A stretch of DNA of 64,000 bases from Brevibacillus sp. JNUCC-41 (GCF_014844095.1 NZ_CP062163.1:2565001-2629000), one strand, 5' to 3'; shown: positions 54,001 to 63,330, numbered from the stretch's first letter. Notes: generated by a model not told the origin, from the sequence alone. Numbers and translations: made by a program.

Positions 54001-55566
54001 TCCGATGATGGTTCTTGTTGAGAAGTGCTCGGTTTCCCGGTCACGGTCGATCGCTGGGTTAGTTACAACGGCTACACTTTCCTTGATGAAATCAGCAATG
54101 TTGGTCCTTTGGGGATTAAGTGCTGCCAGTGGCGCATCGTGACCAAGTGAACGAATGGGCTCAGCGCCTTTTTCGGCCATCTGTTCCACTAATTGTACAT
54201 GCTCCCTTTCCCACCCAAAGGCTTTATATTGACCATTATGAATGGCTTGCGTGTTTGTCATGGAGGTAACCTTTTCAAAAACTTGGGACTGTAAGCGGAC
54301 TCGGTCATTGGAAAGGACGAAACGATCATTGAAGAGTTCAAATACTTTATCCTGGTAATCCTTGTATGTGTACAATTCAATACGGTCGCCGTTCCATTTC
54401 AAACCGATTTTTTCCCCAGGACCCATCGGTTTTGGATCTCCGGCATATTCACTGGAAGGGATGATTCCCGGTTCGGAAGTGAACATATAGGATGATTCCG
54501 TTTCAATATTCCATAGTGGGCGCAAGCCTAAAGAGTCGACAGAGAACACGGCTTCATCGCCGAAACGGGAGATGATGCCTGCCGGACCTTGTGCAAAATG
54601 ACCCCATGCTTCCCTTAAATACGTATATAAGTCTTGTAAATGCTCTGGATACTCCTTGATTTCGTTGATGATTGGCGGGAACATAAGATCGACAGCTTCA
54701 AATAAAGAGTAGCCATGACGGCAGATGAAAGTCTCGATCGTCTTGTTTAAATCCTGTGAGTCGCTTCCATCTTTAGCGATGGGAACTCCGATCATTTTCG
54801 CTTCATCACGCAATTTGGCGATGGTATTGATTTCGCCATTATGACCAAGTACACTGAAAGGCTGGACCCGGAAGAAGCTTGAGAGGGTATTAGTTGAAAA
54901 ACGATTATGTCCCAGTGTCATGGTGGAGGCAGCCAAAGGGTCAGCAAGATCAAGATAATAGGCAGGGAGCGTATCCCCCGCACCCATCACTTTGTATACC
55001 GCATGATGCTGGCTTAAAGATGCAACATGGATGAAATCACTTTTTTCGATGTCGGAAGTCAGCTCAAAAAGAACATTTGAAAGCTCCTGGTCATTATTGA
55101 TGGTGGAGGTACAGGCAAATTGCCAGAACACTGGGTCTTCTTGAATGGCAATCGGTCCCAATGCCTCGGAACGGTAGGCTTTATCCGTTTCGAATATCAA
55201 TGAGAGACCATGCTGGAGCAGTTTCTCCTTGACTTCGATTTTTAAGTCGTTAGCTTCTGTTTTTTTGCTTAAAAATAAGTGGGCGACTATGAAGGAATCT
55301 TGATCGACGATGCTTGAATCGACATTTACCGCTTCAAGCTTCTTTTTCCAAAGAGCCCGGGGAATATCGATATGGATGCCGGCGCCATCGCCCTCACCAT
55401 TGATGAAGCCGCAGCGATGGTTCATTTTAACCAGGGCGTCGATACAGGCAAAGATGTTTTCGTTTGTAGGGATTTTCTTTTTTTCGATGCAGGAAACGAT
55501 ACCGCAGGCATCATGTTCTTCTTTGTGAAATTCCTTGAATGTAGCAGGTGTCCATTGTTGGGCCAT
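51094..55566 (-). CDS. Glutamate synthase large (alpha) subunit
   Basis: 1490 residues, normal length. After a 20-residue propeptide the class II glutamine-amidotransferase nucleophile is Cys21 (HDACGIV). The central domain, the FMN-binding barrel (GEGGHLPGSKVTAKIA, GADIITLSGFDGGTGAARIH), the 3Fe-4S motif Cys-x5-Cys-x4-Cys in GCTTCRGCHLDTCHVGIATQ, and the C-terminal beta-helix (GGNIAIFKSPGKDG, CAGMTGGVVYL) are all present. It makes two glutamates from glutamine and 2-oxoglutarate. No small NADPH subunit gene is adjacent, so it either uses a remote partner or ferredoxin. Its ribosome site is separated from ATG by a hairpin. Confidence 0.93.
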   Translation of the reverse strand: MAQQWTPATFKEFHKEEHDACGIVSCIEKKKIPTNENIFACIDALVKMNHRCGFINGEGDGAGIHIDIPRALWKKKLEAVNVDSSIVDQDSFIVAHLFLSKKTEANDLKIEVKEKLLQHGLSLIFETDKAYRSEALGPIAIQEDPVFWQFACTSTINNDQELSNVLFELTSDIEKSDFIHVASLSQHHAVYKVMGAGDTLPAYYLDLADPLAASTMTLGHNRFSTNTLSSFFRVQPFSVLGHNGEINTIAKLRDEAKMIGVPIAKDGSDSQDLNKTIETFICRHGYSLFEAVDLMFPPIINEIKEYPEHLQDLYTYLREAWGHFAQGPAGIISRFGDEAVFSVDSLGLRPLWNIETESSYMFTSEPGIIPSSEYAGDPKPMGPGEKIGLKWNGDRIELYTYKDYQDKVFELFNDRFVLSNDRVRLQSQVFEKVTSMTNTQAIHNGQYKAFGWEREHVQLVEQMAEKGAEPIRSLGHDAPLAALNPQRTNIADFIKESVAVVTNPAIDRDRETEHFSTRTIIGKRPALFEANKEGNVTELLTPLLIEGSTGYECSSILSQPSYDQFIKYNQDQKLVHFISSTFKEDENIKDALTRITDESVNAVDEGKTLLVLDDALAHQNGNLWLDPHLVTSAVDQALVRTGKRRDCSILLRSASLRSLHDIIVSYGLGANLISPYYMFLSLSSDDIKGVTNLYNSLTKGLEKVISTIGIHELRGYGRLFSSIGLHEEIAKYLNVANFFGSNDLDYNFDKIKADAIQRAEDYANEKERMGKTFHLFPRIWKSIGEVASTGDYDAYREKITEQEESNPTTIRHLTSLKTSDASIPSEEVSLSVGEQELPFVIASMSFGSQNEIAFRAYAEAAERLGMISMNGEGGEIKDMLGKYPKSRGQQIASGRFGVNAELLNSSNLLEIKIGQGAKPGEGGHLPGSKVTAKIAEARNATIGSDLISPSNNHDIYSIEDLAQMIHELKTANDKAKVAVKVPVVPNIGTIAVGVAKAGADIITLSGFDGGTGAARIHALAHVGLPVEIGVKAAHNALLESGIRQNVEIWADGGLKSSMDVLKVMLLGANRVGFGTLSMIAVGCTTCRGCHLDTCHVGIATQIESEAQAKEHGLRRFVPRKFDLAVQGLTNMFSAFAKELKSLTGSLGVKNLQEIVGRSDLLQQVKGQQSLDLTYLLKNLDITPFSHKETAAYLNEGSMQVAVGAEYLDSHVDDLQQSRSYNSITSEQRVLGSRVSCHRVRGRLDGSYKKLPPVHLSYQDGSIPGNGLGAYNTEGISISVNGGAQDGIGKTSIGGNIAIFKSPGKDGKFYNGSVGKGFGYGAQHGLLIAQGDADARAGIRLSGADMIIGGLLKQPLPEKENGNIAVTSNIKGFAFEYMTNGRGLVLGDPGPWICAGMTGGVVYLRQQAESGLTKEVIKKRVAKGAKISIEPLSEKGLQDVAELLGKYTALLKDHGQPEEAASLETLLQNPGEHFLQVVPVKEQADPAVSTE

Positions 55567-55572
55567 AAATGT

Positions 55573-55614
55573 GGCAGGAATAAGGTTACCCTTATTCTCT
55601 GCCTTTCACCTCCT
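55573..55614 (-). promoter_or_regulatory. Shine-Dalgarno separated from ATG by a perfect hairpin (glutamate synthase)
   Basis: The only good ribosome site, AGGAGGTG (55614-55607), ends 40 bases before the ATG at 55566. Between them is a hairpin, GGCAG-A-GAATAAGG / CCTTATTC-CTGCC with a GTAA loop (55573-55603), paired over 13 bp with one bulged A. If folded out, the site is 9 bases from the start codon, ideal spacing. No T-run follows, so it is not a terminator. Confidence 0.75.
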
Positions 55615-55825
55615 GTAGCATGTGTTTAGTGGGGGAAATATTAGTAAACCCGAACAATAGTCCAAGTTTTGTTAGATTGAAAGAAAGTGTATAAATGTAT
55701 CCATATCATATCATTTAAATATTCAGAAATCAATTTTTTATACAGTGGGATGGATGCTGTGATTGATGGGATTTAGGTGGAAAGTGGCCTGAAATGCCAA
55801 TATTAAAGATTTATTACAGGGGAAT

Positions 55826-55862
55826 AAGAAACCCCCAAGATTGATGTACAACCTGGGGGTGT
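55826..55862 (-). terminator. Terminator of hemL
   Basis: ACCCCCA (55831-55837)/TGGGGGT (55854-55860) with a T-rich minus-strand tail (TTTCTTATTC), about 35 bases after the hemL stop. The rest of 55615-55825 is AT-rich promoter-like DNA without a gene. Confidence 0.75.
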
Positions 55863-55895
55863 ATAAAAAATGAATAATTATGCTGATTCGATTTA

Positions 55896-57185
55896 TTATA
55901 TTAGGTTTTTGAATGCATGTTCAACCGCTTTTAGAGTATAAGCGATATCGTCATCCGTGTGAGCAATTGTCAAGAACCAGGCTTCGTATTTTGACGGTGC
56001 CAAATTGATTCCCTGGTTGAGCATGAGCTTGAAGAACTTAGCGAACATTTCACCATCCGTATTTTCCGCCTGCTCATAGTTTTCAATTTTTTCTGTCGTG
56101 AAATAGATCGTCAGCGCTCCTTTAAGGCGGTTGATGGTGATCGGTACATTATATTGGCGAGCCGCTTTCAGGATGCCTCCTTCAAGGATTTTCCCCAGCC
56201 GGTCAAGCTCGTCATACAGCCCGTCTTCTTTAAGTACTTCTAAGCAAGCGATCCCGGAAAGCATGGAAGCTGGATTTCCTGCCATTGTACCCGCTTGATA
56301 GGCTGGTCCCAGCGGGGCGACAGAATCCATGATCTCTTTTTTACCGCCATAGGCTCCAATAGGAAGCCCGCCCCCGATGATTTTTCCGAGCGCGGTCAAA
56401 TCGGGTTGAATTCCCAAGTAGTCCTGTGCCCCTCCATACATGAAGCGGAATGCTGTGATGACCTCGTCAAAAATGACGAGTGATCCGGCTTCGTGAGATA
56501 ATGAAATGACTTCTTCCAAGAAGCCTGGGCTTGGTTCCACGATTCCGAAGTTGCCGACAATCGGTTCAACCAGAACGCCAGCAATTTCATTGCCCCATTT
56601 ATCCAGTGCTTCTTTAAATGACTTGATATCATTGAAAGGTACCGTGATGACTTCTTGTGCGATGCTTTTTGGAACGCCGGCAGAGTCCGGTGTACCTAAA
56701 GTGGACGGGCCGGAACCTGCAGCGACGAGAACAAGGTCGGAGTGTCCGTGGTAACAGCCTGCAAACTTGATGATCTTATCCCGTCCTGTGTAAGCGCGGG
56801 CAACGCGGATGGTGGACATGACGGACTCAGTTCCTGAATTGGTGAAGCGGACTTTATCCATGGATGGTATGGCTTCTTTCAACATTTTGGCAAATTTGAC
56901 CTCATGTTTTGTCGGTGTGCCGTATAAAACGCCTGTTTCTGCAGCTTTAACGATAGCCTCCGTAATATGTGGATGCGCATGACCTGTGATGATCGGGCCA
57001 TATGCAGCTAAATAATCGATATATTTATTGCCGTCAACATCCCAGAAATAAGCACCCTGGGCATGATCCATCGCAACCGGTGAACCGCCTCCTACAGCTT
57101 TGTAAGAACGGGATGGGCTGTTAACCCCGCCAACGATATGTTCCAATGCCTCTTTATGTAAAAGCTCCGAATTACTAAAATCCAA
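55896..57185 (-). CDS. hemL: Glutamate-1-semialdehyde 2,1-aminomutase
   Basis: 429 residues, starting at TTG with AGGAGG upstream. Class III aminotransferase fold: [37 protein letters not shown] (Asp240) and PLP Lys268 in [35 protein letters not shown] at the N-terminus is diagnostic of the aminomutase. It makes 5-aminolevulinate for haem and other tetrapyrroles. This is the GsaB-type copy located next to the yga genes; other Bacilli carry a second hemL in the hem operon. Confidence 0.95.
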   Translation of the reverse strand: MDFSNSELLHKEALEHIVGGVNSPSRSYKAVGGGSPVAMDHAQGAYFWDVDGNKYIDYLAAYGPIITGHAHPHITEAIVKAAETGVLYGTPTKHEVKFAKMLKEAIPSMDKVRFTNSGTESVMSTIRVARAYTGRDKIIKFAGCYHGHSDLVLVAAGSGPSTLGTPDSAGVPKSIAQEVITVPFNDIKSFKEALDKWGNEIAGVLVEPIVGNFGIVEPSPGFLEEVISLSHEAGSLVIFDEVITAFRFMYGGAQDYLGIQPDLTALGKIIGGGLPIGAYGGKKEIMDSVAPLGPAYQAGTMAGNPASMLSGIACLEVLKEDGLYDELDRLGKILEGGILKAARQYNVPITINRLKGALTIYFTTEKIENYEQAENTDGEMFAKFFKLMLNQGINLAPSKYEAWFLTIAHTDDDIAYTLKAVEHAFKNLI

Positions 57186-57328
57186 TCTTAAAACCTCCTA
57201 AGAATATAAACATATTTCCTCTTAATCATAGCACTTTTCCGTCCGTAAATCTGGGGTCGAAGGCTAGGAAATGTGATGCGTCCCCTCATGGAAGCGCTGC
57301 AACCCTAGAACATCAGGATTCAGGGCCT

Positions 57329-57649
57329 TCATTTTGTTTGCGAAAGGGGGTTGGATCCCAAAACCCCGGTTATGAAAGTAAGAATGGCCAAGATGGTGTC
57401 AGGGTTTTCGATGTCGAATGATTGGCGGTTCATTTCGCCCTGGGCTTGGTAATAGATTAGTTGGCCGGTCCCTTTCTCTTCATTAATGCAAAGATGGAAG
57501 CTGATGGGGGTGCTTTCAATCGACCCGCTGGAATCCCTTTGGATGACCTGGCATAATAATTCACCGTACTCATCTTCATAAAGGAAGTCATATCGAAGGT
57601 CGAAAACGACTTTTTCAATTTGGGATAGTAATAATTTTTTGATATTCAT
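57329..57649 (-). CDS. Conserved hypothetical protein
   Basis: 106 residues from ATG 57649 (frame open to 57724), with AAAGGAG at a slightly long distance. Mixed alpha/beta with MNIKKLLLSQIEKVVFDLRYDF and LCQVIQRDSSG; no motif or membrane helix recognised. Cytoplasmic. It lies between hemL and a divergent ABC exporter operon. Confidence 0.6.
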   Translation of the reverse strand: MNIKKLLLSQIEKVVFDLRYDFLYEDEYGELLCQVIQRDSSGSIESTPISFHLCINEEKGTGQLIYYQAQGEMNRQSFDIENPDTILAILTFITGVLGSNPLSQTK

Positions 57650-57800
57650 AGCATACTCGTCTCCTTTATATATGTAACTGGTACAACGGCTATTCCCTCC
57701 CTGAAAATGGTAAATGGCAGCCAAGCATTTTTATTGTCTAAAAAGGGTAGGTTGGATAAACTAATTCATTAGGACAAGAGATTACGGAGGATGTAACAGG

Positions 57801-58808
57801 ATGAGTGATGCAATTCAAGTGAAACAGCTTCGGAAGGAATTTAAGTCGGCATCAAGCCGTTCAGGGCTAAAGGGTGCCTTCCGGGATTTACTTACCAGAA
57901 ATTATAAAATCGTCCCTGCCGTCAATGATATCAATTTTACTGTAAAAAAGGGTGAGATGGTAGCGTATATCGGGGAAAATGGTGCAGGGAAATCGACCAC
58001 GATCAAAATGCTGACAGGTATTTTGGAACCGACAGCAGGTGAAATCACGGTCAATGGCATGAACCCACATAAAGAAAGGGAAAAGTTCACTCAGACAATC
58101 GGAGTCGTATTCGGTCAGCGCTCACAGCTTTGGTGGGATATTGCGGTTCAAGAGTCGTTTAGGCTGTTAAAAAAGGTCTATAAGGTAACAGATGAACAAT
58201 ATAACGGTCATATGGAACATGTCATCAAGACGCTTGATATCGGTCCTTTGCTGGACAAACCAGTGCGTAAACTCTCGCTTGGTCAGCGGATGCGCTGTGA
58301 GCTTGCGGCAGCTTTGATCCACAATCCGCCTTTACTGTTCCTGGATGAGCCGACAATTGGACTTGATGTACTCGTGAAAATGAAGATTCGTGAGTTCCTG
58401 AAAGAAATCAATGAGAAATATAATACGACTATCCTTTTGACTACACATGATCTAGGAGATATTGAAGCTTTATGTGAGCGTGTAATCATGCTTGATGAAG
58501 GACAAATCATCTATGATGGGGAATTGCAGAGTTTGAAAAATAACTGGGCGGAGGAAAAACAGATCCATTTTCAATTCATCGAGCCAATCGCATTGGAGGA
58601 ATTACAATCATTAGCACTCCCATTTACCGCTAACTGGGTTTATGATGAGAAAAATCAAACTTACATTGCCTTGTTGAAAGAAGAAAGTGATCATATTTCA
58701 CAGCTTGTTTCAGCTGTCGTATCTCATTTTAAAATTAAAGACATCAAAATCCATGAAACGTCCATTGAAGAGATCGTTCGCAATATTTACGAAGAAGGCA
58801 CTGTCTGA
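57801..58808 (+). CDS. ABC-2 exporter ATP-binding protein
   Basis: 335 residues. Walker A GENGAGKST (58-66), the Q-loop region FGQRSQLWWD, signature LSLGQRMR (158-165), Walker B PPLLFLDEPTIGLD and switch TTHDLGDIE are complete. The N-terminal insertion before Walker A (FKSASSRSGLKGAFRDLLTRNY) and the C-terminal extension are typical of ATPases paired with DUF990-type ABC-2 permeases. It forms an operon with two permease genes. Confidence 0.92.
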   Translation: MSDAIQVKQLRKEFKSASSRSGLKGAFRDLLTRNYKIVPAVNDINFTVKKGEMVAYIGENGAGKSTTIKMLTGILEPTAGEITVNGMNPHKEREKFTQTIGVVFGQRSQLWWDIAVQESFRLLKKVYKVTDEQYNGHMEHVIKTLDIGPLLDKPVRKLSLGQRMRCELAAALIHNPPLLFLDEPTIGLDVLVKMKIREFLKEINEKYNTTILLTTHDLGDIEALCERVIMLDEGQIIYDGELQSLKNNWAEEKQIHFQFIEPIALEELQSLALPFTANWVYDEKNQTYIALLKEESDHISQLVSAVVSHFKIKDIKIHETSIEEIVRNIYEEGTV

Positions 58809-58856
58809 CTCTCTTATCATTAAGAAACAACGTGTCTATCAAGAAGGGGGAGGGCC

Positions 58857-59648
58857 ATGGGGAAGTATGTTGCCATGATCCGCATGCGTTTTTTGATGAT
58901 GCTTGCGTATCGAACGGATTATTATACCGGCATTTTAATTTATAGCATTAATATCGGTGCTTATTATTTCTTATGGAATGCCATATATGGAGAAAAAAGC
59001 TCAATTGAAGGACTTTCAAGCATGCAGATGACAACCTATGTCGCGGTTGCATGGATGGCGCGCGCATTTTATTTCAATAATATTGACCGCGAAATCGCCA
59101 CTGAAATTAAAGACGGCAAGGTTGCCATTGAGATGATCCGGCCTTATAACTATTTAGGTATGAAAACGATGCAAGGACTTGGGGAAGGGATATTCCGTTT
59201 CTTCTTCTTCTCGATTCCGGGGATGCTTCTGGTAGCATTCATTTTTCCTATCGAATTGCCGCACGAGCCGGCTACGTGGGGGATGTTCGGCATTTCCTTG
59301 CTGTTCAGCTTCATCATCAATACACAAATTAACTTACTGACGGGAATCACTACCTTTTTCTTATATAATAATGCCGGATTAATCCGCGCTAAAAGGGTTA
59401 TCATTGATTTATTTTCCGGTCTGCTGCTGCCCATCAGTTTCTATCCTATATGGGCGCAGGAAGTGATGAAATATTTACCCTTTCAAGGGATCAGCTATGT
59501 ACCAAGCATGATTTTTACGAACGGGTACAGTTCAGGCGAAATTGGCATGGCACTTTTACAGCAGTTAATTTGGTGCATCATTCTCATAATACCGATTCAG
59601 CTTTTATGGATAGTCGCAAAAAAACAGCTGATTATTCAAGGAGGTTGA
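58857..59648 (+). CDS. ABC-2 family exporter permease, first subunit
   Basis: 263 residues, six membrane helices. MRMRFLMMLAYRTDYYTGILIYSINIGAYYFLWNAIYGEKSSI and ATEIKDGKVAIEMIRPYNYLGM are typical of this ABC-2 subgroup. Ribosome site AAGGGGGAGGG. It pairs with the next gene as a heterodimer; the substrate is unknown. Confidence 0.88.
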   Translation: MGKYVAMIRMRFLMMLAYRTDYYTGILIYSINIGAYYFLWNAIYGEKSSIEGLSSMQMTTYVAVAWMARAFYFNNIDREIATEIKDGKVAIEMIRPYNYLGMKTMQGLGEGIFRFFFFSIPGMLLVAFIFPIELPHEPATWGMFGISLLFSFIINTQINLLTGITTFFLYNNAGLIRAKRVIIDLFSGLLLPISFYPIWAQEVMKYLPFQGISYVPSMIFTNGYSSGEIGMALLQQLIWCIILIIPIQLLWIVAKKQLIIQGG

Positions 59649-59652
59649 CAGG

Positions 59653-60438
59653 ATGTTTTATGTATCGATGTTTTTTCAATATGTGAGTCAATATATGAAA
59701 ACAAGACTGCAATATCGAGCCGATTTCTTCATGGAAATCCTATCTGACCTGCTGAATCAGGTCGTGAATCTGGTATTTATCTTAGTCGTTTTTGGACATA
59801 CACAATTTTTAAGCGGCTGGAGCCGAGAAGAAATCATATTCATTTATGGATTTTTCCTTATCCCATTCGCCCTTTTTTCAGCCTTTTTCAACATCTGGGA
59901 TTTTAATGACCGCTATATCGTCAAAGGTGAAATGGACCGGATATTAACAAGGCCGATACATAGCCTATTTCAAGTCATTTTAGAAAGAATCGAGCTTGAA
60001 GCGTTATTTGGTGTTGTGACCGGTTTGATCATTATATTCTATTCGGGGATTTCATTGGATTTGCAGCTAGCGTGGTATGACCCGATCCTTTTCATCATTT
60101 TTGCTATAGGCGGGGCCCTTGCTTATGCAGCCATATTCGTTGCGATAGCAAGCATTGGTTTCTGGTCGGATGCGAAAACCTCCATCATGCCAATGATGTA
60201 CAATATCGGGAACTATGGGCGCTATCCTGTAGATATTTATAATAAGGTCATTCGTTTTGTCCTTACGTGGGCGCTGCCATTCGCGTTTGTTGGTGTCTAT
60301 CCGGCATCTTATTTCCTAAGAAAAGAAGAGTGGTATGCATATGCATTTGCCACACCTGTAATCGGGGTTGCCTTTTTCGTGATATCCGTTTTCATATGGA
60401 ATCAGGGAGTGAAGAGGTACCGCGGGGCAGGGAACTAA
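59653..60438 (+). CDS. ABC-2 family exporter permease, second subunit
   Basis: 261 residues, six membrane helices. TRLQYRADFFMEILSDLLNQVVNLVFILVVFGHT and VKGEMDRILTRPIHSLFQVI show the same pattern as the first permease (Lys-Gly-Glu/Asp before an Arg-Pro). The ribosome site AAGGAGG lies in the last codons of the preceding gene, four bases separate them, and an own terminator follows. Confidence 0.88.
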   Translation: MFYVSMFFQYVSQYMKTRLQYRADFFMEILSDLLNQVVNLVFILVVFGHTQFLSGWSREEIIFIYGFFLIPFALFSAFFNIWDFNDRYIVKGEMDRILTRPIHSLFQVILERIELEALFGVVTGLIIIFYSGISLDLQLAWYDPILFIIFAIGGALAYAAIFVAIASIGFWSDAKTSIMPMMYNIGNYGRYPVDIYNKVIRFVLTWALPFAFVGVYPASYFLRKEEWYAYAFATPVIGVAFFVISVFIWNQGVKRYRGAGN

Positions 60439-60478
60439 AAAAACCCCTTCAACAGCATTCATGTTGAAGGGGTTTTTG
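60437..60478. terminator. Bidirectional terminator between the ABC operon and the thioesterase gene
   Basis: A perfect 16-bp stem (60439-60454/60462-60477), 7-base loop, A and T flanks at both ends. Confidence 0.93.
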
Positions 60479-60479
60479 T

Positions 60480-60956
60480 TTAGTTCCTTTTTTTCTTTCT
60501 TTCAATATATCTTGCTTGTGCTTCATCATATTGCTGCTTTTCCTCTTCCGTTTCCGGAATGACCTGAGGTACTTTTGTCGGCTTACCGTCTTCATCAATG
60601 GCCAGCATCGTTAAAAAAGCGCGTGCCGTAAGCTGTTTTTCACCTGTTAATAGGTTCTCACGCTCCACTTTCACGAATACCTCCATTGATGTGCGATGAG
60701 CACAGGTGACATAAGCTTCAAGATTGATCGCATCCCCTGTCTTGATGGGGGCCAAAAAATCAAAAGAGTCGCTTGAAGCAGTCACAACGGGTTTTCGACA
60801 ATGGCGCATAGCTGAAATGCAGGCTATTTTATCAACATAGGCCATTACTTTTCCGCCAAAGATGGTATTGTGATGATTTGTATCCGGTGGAAAAACAAGG
60901 TCGGTTAAAAAAGTCCGTGACTGCTGTGTTGGATGGGCAACATTCTTTTCCATCAT
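60480..60956 (-). CDS. Acyl-CoA thioesterase (YkhA-like hotdog)
   Basis: 158 residues. Hotdog fold of the BACH/YkhA type: PPDTNHHNTIFGGKVMAYVDKIACISAMRHCRKPVVTASSDSFDFLAPIKTGDAINLEAYV, with the conserved Asn-His-x-x-x-x-Phe-Gly-Gly motif. It hydrolyses acyl-CoA to free acid. The ATG overlaps the metE stop (ATGA), so it is likely co-transcribed and translationally coupled with metE under the B12 riboswitch. Confidence 0.88.
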   Translation of the reverse strand: MMEKNVAHPTQQSRTFLTDLVFPPDTNHHNTIFGGKVMAYVDKIACISAMRHCRKPVVTASSDSFDFLAPIKTGDAINLEAYVTCAHRTSMEVFVKVERENLLTGEKQLTARAFLTMLAIDEDGKPTKVPQVIPETEEEKQQYDEAQARYIERKKKRN

Positions 60957-63250
60957 TGGCCTGTTGGTTTGGCCAAAAGGTTTTCACGGACGATTTTTGC
61001 TGCTTCGACCATGTTATTCAGGGAAGCGACGGTTTCCGGGATACCCCTTGTTTTCAGGCCGCAGTCGGGATTGATCCAAAACTGGTCTTTATTTAATACC
61101 TTGATGCCCCGTTCAATCATATCGACCATTTCTTCCACTGCCGGAACACGCGGGCTGTGAATATCATACACACCCAGGCCAATGCCTTTTTCATATGTTT
61201 TTTCCTCGAATGCGGAAGCAAGCTCCCCATGACTACGAGATGTTTCGATGGAAATTACATCGGCATCAAGGGAGGAGATGACATCCATGAAACTGTTGAA
61301 GTCGCAATAGCACATATGCGTATGAATTTGGGTTGTTTCCTCCACGCTTGATGTGGATATCAAGAATGAATTTACAGCCCAGTTCAAATACTCGTCGCGA
61401 TCGCTTTTTTTCAATGGCAGACCTTCTCTAAGTGCAGGCTCATCAACCTGAATCATTTTAATTCCAGCAGATTCCAATGCAATGACTTCCTTTTCCAAAG
61501 CGAGCGCCAGCTGATAACAAACATTCTCCCTGGAAATATCATCACGGACAAATGACCAATTCAAAATCGTAACAGGACCTGTAAGCATTCCTTTTACCGT
61601 CTTCTTCGTCAGTGATTGTGCGTAAACACTTTCCCTGACTGTCATCGGTTCGATGAAATGGATGTCGCCATAGATGACTGGTGGTTTTACGCAGCGGGAT
61701 CCATAGGATTGGACCCAACCCTTTTCCAGAAAGACGAATCCGCCTAACTTATGGCCGAAGTATTCAACCATATCCGTCCGTTCGAATTCCCCGTGAACGA
61801 GAACATCCAAACCGATTTCTTCTTGGATTTCGATCCATTTGCCGATTTCTTCGTTAACGAATGTTTCATATTGCTGAGCGGTCCAATCTCCTTTTTTGAA
61901 TTTCCCGCGTGCTTGTTTAACTTCAAGTGTCTGCGGAAAGCTACCGATCGTAGTCGAAGGAAGGAAAGGCAATTTGAAAAATTCCTGCTGTTTTTGGTAA
62001 CGCTCTTTAAATGGAATTTGACGGCCGGCGGTCCTGGTTTTAACCTTTTCGACTTTCGATCGTACAGTCCCATGATTCCGTGCATTCGAACTTGCTAACG
62101 TTTGAACCGTAATTTTATTGGCATCGACTTTTTCGGCGATTGCTTCAAAGCCTTGATTATTCCCTTTGACCAAGAGTGTGATTTCCTCAAGTTTCTCGTC
62201 AGCGAAAGCAAGGGCCTGTTTCACTTCTTTTGAAAGGGCGGATTCATTACGAACGGTCACTGGGACATGAAGCAGGGAACAAGAGGGCTGAAGCCAGATT
62301 TGGTCTTCGGCTACCTTTTTCTTAAGAGTCTCGATCAATTGAATTTTTTTCGATAAATCAGATAGCCAAATGTTTTTTCCGTCAATCACACCTGCAGCAA
62401 GCACTTTGTCCTTCGGGAAGCCGGATGCTACAAGATTACTTAGATTCCTCCCTTTATCATGTACAAAATCAAGACCGATTCCTTGGACTTTTAATTCGAT
62501 GACTTCTTGGTAGTGTTCCACGGCATCAAAGTATGTTTGTAGCATGATGTTCAGGTTTGGTGCTGCTTCATTCAGCTTTTCATAGAGGTAAGTAACAGTT
62601 TGCATATCATCCTTGGAAATGGATGAAACAAGAGCAGGTTCATCCATTTGTACCCACTTCACGCCTTCTTGCTCCAACTCCCGCAGGATTTGCGTGTATA
62701 GGGGAAGCAAGCTCAAGATGATGCCAGGGATCTCTTGTTTATTGAAGCCTTTGGAGAGGGAGATGAAGGTATAAGGTCCGATCAACACGGGCTTCGTTTC
62801 AATCCCTAGCTTTTCCTTGGCTTCCCGATATGCTGCAAGTGGTTTATTTTCTGTTAAAGTCAGCTGTGGCAGTTTTAATTCAGGGACAATATAGTGATAG
62901 TTCGTATTGAACCATTTCGTCATTTCGGAAGCGACTTCATTATTGTTTCCGCGAGCCATTGAATAATAGACCGAAAGGGGAACGCTACCGCCTTCATAGG
63001 CTGTATAACGTTCAGGAACAAGACCGAACATGACGGACATATCGAGCATTTGATCATAGAAAGTGAAGTCGTTGACAGGAATGATATCAATGCCCCGCCG
63101 CTTCTGTTTTTGTACGTTGCCTAAACGGATTGCTTTTAGTTGTGCCGTAAATTCGGCTTCATCGATTTTACCTGACCAGTAAGCTTCCAATGTACGTTTC
63201 CATTCACGATCTTCCCCGATTCGAGGGTAACCCAAACTACTGCTTTTCAA
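60953..63250 (-). CDS. metE: Cobalamin-independent methionine synthase MetE
   Basis: 765 residues from TTG 63250, which has GGGAGG nine bases upstream; the ATG at 63259 is adjacent to that site and less likely. Two duplicated barrels. The C-terminal zinc site is visible in QIHTHMCYCDF (His and Cys) and NPDCGLKTRG (Cys). Motifs such as GSFPQTLEVKQAR and LVHGEFERTDMVEYFGHKLGGF are highly conserved. It transfers a methyl group from 5-methyl-tetrahydrofolate-polyglutamate to homocysteine. Confidence 0.96.
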   Translation of the reverse strand: MKSSSLGYPRIGEDREWKRTLEAYWSGKIDEAEFTAQLKAIRLGNVQKQKRRGIDIIPVNDFTFYDQMLDMSVMFGLVPERYTAYEGGSVPLSVYYSMARGNNNEVASEMTKWFNTNYHYIVPELKLPQLTLTENKPLAAYREAKEKLGIETKPVLIGPYTFISLSKGFNKQEIPGIILSLLPLYTQILRELEQEGVKWVQMDEPALVSSISKDDMQTVTYLYEKLNEAAPNLNIMLQTYFDAVEHYQEVIELKVQGIGLDFVHDKGRNLSNLVASGFPKDKVLAAGVIDGKNIWLSDLSKKIQLIETLKKKVAEDQIWLQPSCSLLHVPVTVRNESALSKEVKQALAFADEKLEEITLLVKGNNQGFEAIAEKVDANKITVQTLASSNARNHGTVRSKVEKVKTRTAGRQIPFKERYQKQQEFFKLPFLPSTTIGSFPQTLEVKQARGKFKKGDWTAQQYETFVNEEIGKWIEIQEEIGLDVLVHGEFERTDMVEYFGHKLGGFVFLEKGWVQSYGSRCVKPPVIYGDIHFIEPMTVRESVYAQSLTKKTVKGMLTGPVTILNWSFVRDDISRENVCYQLALALEKEVIALESAGIKMIQVDEPALREGLPLKKSDRDEYLNWAVNSFLISTSSVEETTQIHTHMCYCDFNSFMDVISSLDADVISIETSRSHGELASAFEEKTYEKGIGLGVYDIHSPRVPAVEEMVDMIERGIKVLNKDQFWINPDCGLKTRGIPETVASLNNMVEAAKIVRENLLAKPTGQ

Positions 63251-63285
63251 AATTCCCATCCTCCCAATTCATATTATTGAACAAT

Positions 63286-63330
63286 AAAAAAAGCATCCCT
63301 AACCGTCAAAAGAGAAAGTTAGAAATGCTT
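63286..63330 (-). terminator. Riboswitch-controlled terminator upstream of metE
   Basis: AAGCATCCCTAAC (63291-63303) and GTTAGAAATGCTT (63318-63330) form a 13-bp stem with two G-U pairs in the minus-strand RNA, followed by T5. It lies between the B12 aptamer and the metE ribosome site, as expected for transcriptional control. Confidence 0.85.
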
